Below, piece by piece: positions 38,054-44,224 of a DNA stretch of 44,224 bases. How positions within the stretch are numbered: position 1 is the stretch's first letter; every line of letters starts with the position of its first letter. Source of the DNA: Leptofilum sp041987425 (GTDB taxonomy: Bacteria; Chloroflexota; Anaerolineae; Promineifilales; Promineifilaceae); NCBI GenBank assembly GCA_041987425.1, contig JBHIWP010000011.1, positions 1-44,224 on the forward strand, read 5' to 3'. Both the position numbers and the translations under genes were made by a program. The notes under the pieces are model-generated. The model was not told where the DNA came from, made no database searches, and was given only the letters and a program-made list of their open reading frames with translations.

Positions 38054-38830
38054 ATGAGCGAAGAAAACGCTGAAGTAATGGAGTCGGCGGCTCCAGAGGT
38101 CACACCAACCAGCATAGAGGACCTCAAACCCAAAATGCAACTGAAAGGCACCGTGAACCGGTTGGAGCTGTACGGAGCCTTTATCGATCTGGGAATCGGG
38201 CCAAATGCCTTAATCCACATTTCTCAGCTAGGCAAAGAACACGTCAATCGCGTCGCTGACGTTCTAAATGTAGGTGACGAAGTATCAGTTTGGGTGGATA
38301 AGGTTGACCCGCAGCGAGAGCAAATCATGGTGACCATGATTCCCCCGCTGGATGTGGAGTGGAATGAGCTCGACAAAGGCCAGGTCTATTCCGGTTCCGT
38401 AAAACGATTAGAAAATTTTGGTGCCTTTATTGATATTGGTGCAGAGCGTGAAGGATTGGTCCACATTAGTGAGCTAAGTCACAATTATGTGAAACATCCT
38501 TCCGAAGTATTAAATGTGGGCGATGAAGTTCAGGTCCAGGTATTAAGCTTTAGCAAGCGCAAACGCCGCATCGATTTGAGTATCAAGAACCTGCTCGAAA
38601 AGCCAGAATCCGCAGCCAACGAAGCCACTCCCGCCGAAGTTTATGAATTTGAAGAAGAGGTAGAGGAAGAAATGCCAACGGCGATGGAGTTTGCGCTCCG
38701 TCAGGCTATGGGCGATTCCATTCCTGTTCGTAAGAAGCAAGGCGGCAAGAAAAAGCGGAAGCGGGGCAAAAACCGTGACCAGCAAGAGGATATCCTCAGC
38801 CGCACGCTTCAGGTACAGCACAACGGATAA
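38054..38830 (+). CDS. Two-S1-domain RNA-binding protein (ribosomal protein S1-like)
   Basis: A 258-residue cytoplasmic RNA-binding protein. S1 domains lie at about 26-95 (LKGTVNRLELYGAFIDLGIGPNALIHISQL) and 111-180 (YSGSVKRLENFGAFIDIGAEREGLVHISEL). An acidic segment (EFEEEVEEEMP) is followed by a conserved-looking helix (MEFALRQAMGD) and a Lys/Arg-rich stretch (KKQGGKKKRKRGKNR) likely to hold RNA or the ribosome. Ribosomal S1 proper has four to six domains, so this is a short S1-like protein rather than full RpsA. The ribosome site is AGGAGAA before ATG. Confidence 0.85.
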   Translation: MSEENAEVMESAAPEVTPTSIEDLKPKMQLKGTVNRLELYGAFIDLGIGPNALIHISQLGKEHVNRVADVLNVGDEVSVWVDKVDPQREQIMVTMIPPLDVEWNELDKGQVYSGSVKRLENFGAFIDIGAEREGLVHISELSHNYVKHPSEVLNVGDEVQVQVLSFSKRKRRIDLSIKNLLEKPESAANEATPAEVYEFEEEVEEEMPTAMEFALRQAMGDSIPVRKKQGGKKKRKRGKNRDQQEDILSRTLQVQHNG

Positions 38831-38838
38831 ACAAAAAT

Positions 38839-38865
38839 AAGCCCCGGATTTCGGGGCTTTATTTT
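38839..38865. terminator. Bidirectional intrinsic terminator between the S1 gene and moeA
   Basis: AAGCCCCG and CGGGGCTT with a 5-base loop. T-rich TTTATTTT follows on the + strand and TTATTTTTGT on the - strand, between convergent stops. Confidence 0.88.
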
Positions 38866-38890
38866 GGGCAGCAGATTTAAATTTGAGGGT

Positions 38891-40153
38891 TTAGAAGACG
38901 ACTTCTGGCCAATCAATCATCCAGGCATGAAGCTGTTCTCCGCTGGGGACATGCTTTTTGCCTTCTGGCACAATGAGCAGGGCGTTGGCTTTCACCAATG
39001 AAGTCATAATGTGCGAGCCTTGATCGCCGGTTAATGTGGCTTTATAGCCCGTTCCATCTGGTGTCACAACGGCTCGAATGTAGCTTTCACGGCCGTCTGA
39101 ATGAATCTCGTTTTGCAGCGTAACATTTATGATGGGTCGCTCTAGCTGAGTATGCCCGGCCATCTTACGAATGGCGGCGCGAGCGAAACGTTCAAAAGAA
39201 ACCATGGCCGAAACGGGATTGCCTGGCAGGCCCAGGTAGGGAATGTCCTGGTAGGTACCATAGGCTAGCGGCTTGCCGGGGCGCATCCGCACCCGCCAAA
39301 ATCCAACGTTTCCTTCCTGCTCCAAGACAGCCTTCACCACATCGTAAGCACCCACAGAAACGCCCGCAGAACTAATAAATAGATCAACGTTGGCTTCCAG
39401 ACCTGCCTGGAGCTTTTGGCGCACGGCCGTTTCCGTGTCCCCAGCAATGCCCAGCTGCACGGGCACCGCGCCCAGCGCCAAAATCTGAGCCGCCTGCGTG
39501 TACCCATTGCTGTTTCGAATTTTTCCCGGTTTTAAGGGCTGATCGACTTCTAAAAGCTCGTCCCCCGTGGCCAAAATAGCCACTTTAGGACGGCGAATAA
39601 CGGAAACCTGGCCGATGCCCAATGAAGCCAGAACGCCTACCTCTTGCGGGCGCAACATGTGCCCCTGCTTCAAAATAGTCTGTCCTGACTCAATATCTTC
39701 TCCGGGCTGGCGAATATAGTCTCCCGATTTTACAGAACGCGTTACCTGAATTTGCTCCGGCAACGGCCGTTCTCGATTGCGCCATGCCTCGTTGGTATCT
39801 TCTACCGGCACAACGGCGTCGGCCCCAGAGGGCAGGGGCGCACCGGTCATGATGCGCACGGCCGTTCCACGCTCCACAATCACATCTGGCATTGCCCCCG
39901 CGGCCACATCACCAACGACGCGCAGCGTGGCGGGTGCCTGTTGGCTTGCGCCACTGAGATCGGACGCAATAAGCGCGTAGCCGTCCATTGAAGAGTTGGC
40001 AAACGGCGGCAGGCTATCCTGGGCCACCACGTCCTCAGCAAGGATGCGCCCCAGGCCATCCAGCAGCGGCACCCGCTCCGCAGGCAGCACGGAGACACCG
40101 GCGAGAACGGTCGTCAGGGCCTCTTGAACGGTTAAATATTCTGCTTCACTCAT
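38891..40153 (-). CDS. moeA: Molybdopterin molybdenumtransferase
   Basis: A 420-residue enzyme that inserts molybdate into adenylylated molybdopterin. PPFANSSMDGYAL (about 47-59), MTGAPLPSGADAVVPVED, the MPT-binding ILATGDELLEVDQPLKPGKIRNSNGY, SSAGVSVGAYDVVKAVLEQEG and LPGNPVSAMVSFERF are the family landmarks in order. The C-terminal domain IV is complete. It is the last gene of the ricT-HD-moeA minus-strand series, 39 bases after the HD gene. No other molybdenum cofactor gene is in the window. Confidence 0.95.
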   Translation of the reverse strand: MSEAEYLTVQEALTTVLAGVSVLPAERVPLLDGLGRILAEDVVAQDSLPPFANSSMDGYALIASDLSGASQQAPATLRVVGDVAAGAMPDVIVERGTAVRIMTGAPLPSGADAVVPVEDTNEAWRNRERPLPEQIQVTRSVKSGDYIRQPGEDIESGQTILKQGHMLRPQEVGVLASLGIGQVSVIRRPKVAILATGDELLEVDQPLKPGKIRNSNGYTQAAQILALGAVPVQLGIAGDTETAVRQKLQAGLEANVDLFISSAGVSVGAYDVVKAVLEQEGNVGFWRVRMRPGKPLAYGTYQDIPYLGLPGNPVSAMVSFERFARAAIRKMAGHTQLERPIINVTLQNEIHSDGRESYIRAVVTPDGTGYKATLTGDQGSHIMTSLVKANALLIVPEGKKHVPSGEQLHAWMIDWPEVVF

Positions 40154-40192
40154 GAAAAGTTTTTGCTGTCTATATTAAGAGCCGCTAATTGC

Positions 40193-40798
40193 TTACGCTT
40201 CCACCGAAGCCAAACGGCCGTCCAGCTCCAAAACTTCCGCTGCCCCCTGCATAGCCGTCAGCACATTTTGGATATGGGTCCACAGGTCTAACGAACCGTC
40301 AAAGCATTCCCGGCTGAAATCGGCCGTTACTTCTTCTACGTGGTCTCGATCCACGCCAGCGGCAAAGCGCGTATTCTTCCATTTTTTTCGTACAGAGGAG
40401 AGTTTGACTTCGGCTATGTTTTTAGACGGCCGTACCAGCGTCGTTGCAATAACCAGCCCGGTAACCTCATCGCAGGCCAAAAGGGCAAAATCAATTGGTT
40501 TCTCGCGCTGAACGCCGGTTCCGTCAGTGTAGTGAGACAAGATCACCCGCACCGTTTCTTCATCCCAGCCGCGTTCCCGCAGTATTTTGGCTCCCTCTAT
40601 TGGATGGCGATTCAGATCGGGGTGAATTTCCCAATCAAAATCATGTAGCAGGCCAACGGTTTCCCAATAAGCTACATTTTCATTTAGCTCATTGGCGTAC
40701 CAACCCATGGCGGCGCTTACGGCCAGCATGTGGCGGCGCAATCCCTCATCCTGTACAAATTCACAAACCAAGTCCCAGGCATCAGACCGATCAGGCAT
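40193..40798 (-). CDS. HD-domain phosphohydrolase-like protein
   Basis: A 201-residue soluble protein from the chosen start MPDRSDAW; a longer open frame reaches into ricT but only as a shadow of it. HD landmarks are RRHMLAVSAAMGWYA (first His), GLLHDFDWEIHPDLNRHP (the HD pair) and ILSHYTDGTG, then FALLACDEVTGLVIATTLVRPSKNI (the final Asp). This is the HDIG-type arrangement usually acting on nucleotides or phosphoesters. It overlaps the ricT stop by 8 bases and has GGAGAAG upstream, so it is co-translated with ricT. Confidence 0.82.
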   Translation of the reverse strand: MPDRSDAWDLVCEFVQDEGLRRHMLAVSAAMGWYANELNENVAYWETVGLLHDFDWEIHPDLNRHPIEGAKILRERGWDEETVRVILSHYTDGTGVQREKPIDFALLACDEVTGLVIATTLVRPSKNIAEVKLSSVRKKWKNTRFAAGVDRDHVEEVTADFSRECFDGSLDLWTHIQNVLTAMQGAAEVLELDGRLASVEA

Positions 40799-41738
40799 CT
40801 TCTGTGTCTTCTCCATCATTTTGGTTGGAGCCACGCTTGGCGCCGCAGTCACAGCCGCCGCCTTCATGTTTAGAGCAGCCAGCCTCGGCCTTCTTCTTAA
40901 GTGCCTCCAGCTCATCCAGCGGCTCCAGCTCGTGGCGGAATACTTCAAAATACTCCCCCTCCACCTGCACCAGAACCGAATCTCGCAGCACGCGCACGTC
41001 CCGCACCTTGCCTTCGCCGTGTGGGGTGCCCACCCGCTTGCCAGGTTTTGGCAGCGTCTTACGGGCTTCCACGTACTGTTCGTACTCATAAACCAGACAG
41101 CAGCGCAAACGGCCGCACATCCCCGTAATCTCCTGGGGACTCAGCGATATGCCCTGTGCCTTGGCCATACGAATCGAAATTGGGCTAAATTCAGTGAGAA
41201 AGGTGGAGCAGCAGCGCGGCGCACCACAGGCCCCATATCCGCCCATAATTTTAGCCACGTCGCGCGGGCCAATCAGGCGCATCTCCACTTTGGTGCGAAA
41301 CTGCTTGCCCAAGGTCTGCTGCAAGCGGCCCACGTCCAGCTTCTTGTTTTCGGTGGAATAGTGAAACGTCAGCCAGGAGCCGTCAAAGCTGTATTCAGCC
41401 TTAACAAACTTGGCGTCCCGAATTTTAAGCGCGTCGGCCTTTTCTCGGCAGCTAATCAAGGCATCGAGTTCTTTTGTTTCCCAAACCTGCTTCATCACCA
41501 TGTCACGTGGGTTCGCTTTGCGCTCAATCGTCCGCATTCCCCGCTGGCGGTGCATCTCCTCTGGATTAATGAAGCTAATTACCTGGCCTAGCTGACGTCC
41601 GCGTTTGGTCTCTACAATTACGTAATCCCCGGGCACAATATCATCATGTTGTTTGCCCAGCTTAAAATGATAAAGTTTGCCCAGCTTTTGAAAACGCACG
41701 CCTACAACATTGGTGCGCTCTTGTGCTACAAGTGTCAT
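40791..41738 (-). CDS. ricT: PSP1-domain protein, RicT/YaaT-like
   Basis: A 315-residue protein. The PSP1 domain includes EMRLIGPRDVAKIMGGYGACGAPRCC and GMCGRLRCCLVYEY, holding six cysteines (C171, C176, C177, C208, C213, C214) that in RicT take part in Fe-S cluster binding. In Bacillus, RicT joins RicA and RicF to assist RNase Y in mRNA processing; no RicA or RicF is visible here. The C-terminal tail adds three more cysteines and a His (AGCSKHEGGGCDCG), a possible extra metal site not usual in Bacillus RicT. The HD-domain gene overlaps its stop. The ribosome site is CGGAG, 8 bases before ATG. Confidence 0.9.
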   Translation of the reverse strand: MTLVAQERTNVVGVRFQKLGKLYHFKLGKQHDDIVPGDYVIVETKRGRQLGQVISFINPEEMHRQRGMRTIERKANPRDMVMKQVWETKELDALISCREKADALKIRDAKFVKAEYSFDGSWLTFHYSTENKKLDVGRLQQTLGKQFRTKVEMRLIGPRDVAKIMGGYGACGAPRCCSTFLTEFSPISIRMAKAQGISLSPQEITGMCGRLRCCLVYEYEQYVEARKTLPKPGKRVGTPHGEGKVRDVRVLRDSVLVQVEGEYFEVFRHELEPLDELEALKKKAEAGCSKHEGGGCDCGAKRGSNQNDGEDTEDA

Positions 41739-41825
41739 TTGTTAACTCCGCAACAGAATGTTTCTATCGATACAGCTTTTTAGCGCTGTTTTGTTAGTCT
41801 TTAAATATTAAATTCGGTAATCCAT

Positions 41826-41853
41826 GTGTCATTCCCGCTTTCGCGGGAATGAC
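41826..41853. repeat. Perfect palindromic repeat (ATTCCCGC-GCGGGAAT)
   Basis: GTCATTCCCGC and GCGGGAATGAC, an 11-bp perfect stem with a TTTC loop. The motif ATTCCC-N8-GGGAAT is of the dispersed small-repeat kind found in several bacterial phyla. It lies in the 279-base gap between ricT and mrp; no gene is seen there. Confidence 0.65.
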
Positions 41854-41955
41854 AGTTATCCGATTATTATCTTAAGCTACAAGAAAACAGCGGAATGTTA
41901 AAATAAGGTTTGCTTATGTTATCATACCCTGCCTACTTTTTACCAACTTCCTAAG

Positions 41956-41993
41956 AAAATAAAAAGGCCAGCCCCTGAAACTGGAACTGGCCT
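41956..41993 (-). terminator. Intrinsic terminator of mrp
   Basis: Minus strand AGGCCAG and CTGGCCT, a 7-bp stem with a 15-base loop that is itself partly paired, followed by TTTTTATTTT, 25 bases after the mrp stop. Confidence 0.85.
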
Positions 41994-42017
41994 GGAAGCA
42001 TCAGTAAGCCTGGGTGA

Positions 42018-43091
42018 TTAACCAACCAGCTCAATTGGAATGAAGTTAGTTGATTTTTGAAGCGTCAAAACGCTCACGCGGGCTGCCACCTTTTGAGCAA
42101 TTTCTTCAAACGCCAGGGCTGCAGGGGATTCAGGGAAGGCCACTACCGAAGGCTGGCCTCCGTCTCCGCCGACACGCACATTGGCATCCATTGGAATGCT
42201 GCCCAAAAATTCGGTGTTGTAATCCTTGGCTAATTTTTCACCCGCCCCGGTACCAAAAATTTCACCGCTCATGTTTTCTACCACGCCCAAAATAGGCACT
42301 TCGAGCTTCTCAAACATCTTTAAGCCACGCAGGGCGTCTGAAGCGGCCACCTGCATGGGCTGCGTCACGACGATTGTGCCCGAGAGGGGTAGTACCTGAG
42401 CCAACGTTAACTGGGCATCGCTGGTGCCGGGTGGCAGATCAATGATGAGATAGTCCAGCTCACCCCACTCCACGTCGGTGAGCAGCTGGCGAATGGCGCT
42501 GTGCAGCATCGGACCACGCCAGATTAGCGGCTGGTCTGGCTTAACGAGGAAAGCCATGGAGATAAATCGAACGCCAAAGTTCTCGGCAGGAATCATTTTA
42601 CGATTTTGCGGCGGCGGCATTTGCTCTACGCCCATCATCATGGGAACGTTTGGCCCTAAAATATCGGCATCCAGCAAGCCAACGCGCGCACCGGACTTAG
42701 CCAGCGAAATTGCTAGATTTACGGCCACTGTGGACTTGCCGACGCCCCCCTTTCCGCTGGAGACGGCAATGGTGTTACGGAAAGATTGCCCCAGCTGATC
42801 TTTGATGCGCTTATCGGTGGGAACATTGGCGTCCCAATTAATGGTGACTTGCCCAATTCCAGGCACATTGGCTAATGCTGCCCGGGAATCGGCTTCCATT
42901 TTGCCGCGCAGCGGGCAGGCGGGGGTGGTGAGCATAATGGTGAAGGAAACATTGCTGCCCTCGATTTTTAGATTGCGAATCATGTTGAGTGAGACAAGAT
43001 CGCGGTGCAGTTCGGGTTCGATTACGGTTGAAAGGGCGTCCATAACGGCCGTTTCCGTCACGTTTCCCCCTTTATCTTTCTGTCTAAACAT
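42018..43091 (-). CDS. Mrp/ApbC-type P-loop Fe-S carrier with N-terminal MIP18 domain
   Basis: A 357-residue cytosolic scaffold of the Mrp/Nbp35/Ind1 family that carries Fe-S clusters to target enzymes. A MIP18/DUF59 domain (about 12-90, with TTPACPLRGKME) precedes the ParA-like ATPase (deviant Walker A SGKGGVGKST, 112-121; GLLDADILGPNVP; DYLIIDLPPGTSD). The usual CPxC cluster-binding motif after VVENM is absent (VENMSGEIFGTGAGEKL, 271 onward), so cluster binding must use other residues or the protein acts differently. Related cases without CxxC are known in HCF101 and actinobacterial Mrp. It follows nuoI, separated by a strong terminator. The ribosome site is GAGGGAG. Confidence 0.9.
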   Translation of the reverse strand: MFRQKDKGGNVTETAVMDALSTVIEPELHRDLVSLNMIRNLKIEGSNVSFTIMLTTPACPLRGKMEADSRAALANVPGIGQVTINWDANVPTDKRIKDQLGQSFRNTIAVSSGKGGVGKSTVAVNLAISLAKSGARVGLLDADILGPNVPMMMGVEQMPPPQNRKMIPAENFGVRFISMAFLVKPDQPLIWRGPMLHSAIRQLLTDVEWGELDYLIIDLPPGTSDAQLTLAQVLPLSGTIVVTQPMQVAASDALRGLKMFEKLEVPILGVVENMSGEIFGTGAGEKLAKDYNTEFLGSIPMDANVRVGGDGGQPSVVAFPESPAALAFEEIAQKVAARVSVLTLQKSTNFIPIELVG

Positions 43092-43111
43092 TGCTACTCC
43101 CTCGCTTTTAC

Positions 43112-43158
43112 CAAAAAAACGATTGCGTACCTCATCTTAATCTGATGAAATACGCAAT
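43112..43158 (-). terminator. Intrinsic terminator/attenuator between nuoI and mrp
   Basis: Minus strand ATTGCGTATTTCATC pairs with GATGAGGTACGCAAT (15 bp including two G-U pairs) across a 7-base loop, followed by CGTTTTTTT. It ends 21 bases before the mrp ATG, so mrp depends on read-through or on a promoter at or before the hairpin. Confidence 0.8.
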
Positions 43159-43194
43159 TCGCCTACAGTCTTCAAATTTTAACGGTGAGACTTA

Positions 43195-43890
43195 CTAATA
43201 ATATTCTCCGCGATAATAAAGCTGCCTGGTATGCTCTTCAGACAGCTGCGGCGCGTCGGACATGTCGGCGTCACGACCGTGTTCCTTCTTCCACGCCTTC
43301 AGCTCTTCTACATGATCACGAATGGCGGCCTCTGCCGCTGCCTTTTGCGGCGCAATCTCGCGCCAGTAGCTCAGCGGCTTGCTCAAGCGCTCTTTGTCGT
43401 GGATGTGGGCTGTAGTGCGGTCATAGCTGGCCAGCTCATAGTCGTGGTCCAGCTTAATGGCATCGAACGGGCAGAATTCGGCGCAAAAACCGCAGTTCAT
43501 GCAGATGTCGATGTCAATGTAGAATTCCTCAGGTTCTGGTTTCGGACGGCCGTTTGGAAGCTTGCCTCGTTCAATCCAGATACATTGCGGCGGGCATACC
43601 TTGGCGCAAATACCGCAGGAGGTGCACCAATCCTGGCCCCACTTTTGGCCGGGCGGCGGATCGTCCGTTATTAGAAACGGCACAAAACGAAAACGCTCCG
43701 GCACGGGCAGCTTTTCTTCGGGATAGAAGACCGTTTTTACGCCCTTCCCCTTCAGACCCTGCCGTACCTGCAAGGCTTCATTGTTGTAGTATCGCCCGCC
43801 TCGAGCTGCCCAAAAAATATCGTCCAGGTAGGAATCGACGAAATGCTTCATCGTAATCGCCATACCTTTCAAAATGCCAAGTCCGTACAT
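43195..43890 (-). CDS. nuoI: NADH-quinone oxidoreductase subunit I
   Basis: A 231-residue peripheral subunit of respiratory complex I holding clusters N6a and N6b. Two 4Fe-4S ferredoxin motifs are seen: CTSCGICAKVCPPQC (C89, C92, C95, C99) and CMNCGFCAEFCPFDA (C130, C133, C136, C140). The protein is longer than many NuoI because of a charged C-terminal helix (about 165-215). It follows nuoD directly with an 82-base gap and no nuoH between, so the local nuo order differs from the E. coli order. Confidence 0.93.
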   Translation of the reverse strand: MYGLGILKGMAITMKHFVDSYLDDIFWAARGGRYYNNEALQVRQGLKGKGVKTVFYPEEKLPVPERFRFVPFLITDDPPPGQKWGQDWCTSCGICAKVCPPQCIWIERGKLPNGRPKPEPEEFYIDIDICMNCGFCAEFCPFDAIKLDHDYELASYDRTTAHIHDKERLSKPLSYWREIAPQKAAAEAAIRDHVEELKAWKKEHGRDADMSDAPQLSEEHTRQLYYRGEYY

Positions 43891-43972
43891 AGCTCGTCCT
43901 CTTAAAAATCCACAAATTCACGCATATCACGCATAAACATCTGTGTACTCTGCAAATCTGTGTTGCTAATTT

Positions 43973-44224
43973 TTATCGATCTACTTCGCCCAAAACAATA
44001 TCGATACTACCCAGAATGGCTACAATATCAGCCACTTTGTGCCCTTCACACATCTTGCCCAGCGGGGTGAGGTTAATGAAGGATGGAGCACGAACGTGAT
44101 ACCGGTCTGGGTTGGATTCGCGGCGGCGGGTCGTTATGTAGTAGCCCAGCTCGCCTTTTGGATTTTCAACACGGCCGTATGCCTCGCCAGCGTTGGGCAT
44201 GCGAATGGCGTACTGGGGCTTGCC
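43973..44224 (-). CDS. nuoD: NADH-quinone oxidoreductase subunit D, C-terminal part
   Basis: Only the last 83 residues are in the window; the gene continues past the right edge. GRVENPKGELGYYITTRRRESNPDRYHVRAPSFINLTPL, then ADIVAILGSIDIVLGEVDR at the end, is the conserved C-terminus of the 49-kDa/NuoD subunit that borders the quinone pocket. The frame is open to base 44224. Confidence 0.93.
   Translation of the reverse strand, partial: GKPQYAIRMPNAGEAYGRVENPKGELGYYITTRRRESNPDRYHVRAPSFINLTPLGKMCEGHKVADIVAILGSIDIVLGEVDR

Noticed and set aside
40799..41089. N-terminal extension of the HD-domain protein into ricT
   Set aside because: The 97 extra residues are a frame-shifted reading of ricT and look like no domain; MPDRSD at 40798 has a ribosome site and starts just before the HD fold.

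Overview
The window looks like chromosome from a GC-moderate, free-living bacterium, most likely Chloroflexota (Anaerolineae/Caldilineae-like). This placement is inference. It rests on a T-box-controlled valS, a CofC-type F420 gene, a GAAC-N4-GTTC type SOS box at recA, Ser/Thr kinases and many lipoproteins with Thr/Pro linkers, RicT/PSP1, and the absence of any LPS or outer-membrane gene. There are no rRNAs, CRISPR arrays, transposases or phage genes. One tRNA, tRNA-Thr(CGU), is present.

Layout. Bases 1-3.9 kb (+): cofC, a YgiT-type zinc finger, a DUF2207 membrane protein and a secreted single-pass protein. 3.97-6.9 kb (-): two translationally coupled SPFH/band-7 proteins. 7.1-10.1 kb (-): a Ser/Thr kinase whose extracellular domain is a catalytically dead M14 carboxypeptidase, followed at once by a lipoprotein M14 paralogue that keeps its catalytic residues. 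10.2-12.2 kb: tRNA-Thr divergent from a pentapeptide-repeat protein and lysA. 12.25-14.5 kb (-): a NACHT NTPase with a 12-bp coding minisatellite. 14.7-19.7 kb (-): DUF971, a GNAT-nitrilase fusion, valS and its valine T-box leader. 19.8-21.5 kb (-): DUF454, a methyltransferase and a cyclophilin. 21.6-33.4 kb (-): a cell-envelope series with two large paralogous beta-propeller-like proteins, a TPR lytic transglycosylase lipoprotein, two paralogous two-TM proteins, a shortened substrate-binding lipoprotein and mltG. 33.5-36.5 kb: a GT4 glycosyltransferase divergent from murJ, both with leaderless-type promoters. 36.6-38.9 kb (+): recA with two SOS-like operators and a two-S1-domain protein. 38.9-41.7 kb (-): moeA, an HD-domain protein and ricT/PSP1. 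42-44.2 kb (-): mrp/apbC, nuoI and the 3' end of nuoD.

Two genome-scale patterns cross gene boundaries. First, the 8-bp palindrome ACGGCCGT occurs about 72 times by hand count, where roughly one copy is expected. It lies in coding sequence in all frames and in intergenic DNA, in the manner of cyanobacterial HIP1 but with a different sequence. It is missing from the NACHT gene and nearly missing across recA/S1 and ricT/mrp. Second, degenerate 6-7-nt repeats of the AGTGAAAAGT / CAGTAATCAGT type fill many gene junctions, often as facing inverted arrays that would form hairpins. They have also entered functional sequence: a loop of LysA, the signal peptide of a lipoprotein, the C-terminus of a membrane protein and the middle of the valS T-box leader.

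The most novel candidate system is the kinase with an M14 pseudopeptidase ectodomain next to an M14 paralogue that appears active. Sequence suggests a sensor built from a dead copy of its partner enzyme, but the ligand is unknown.
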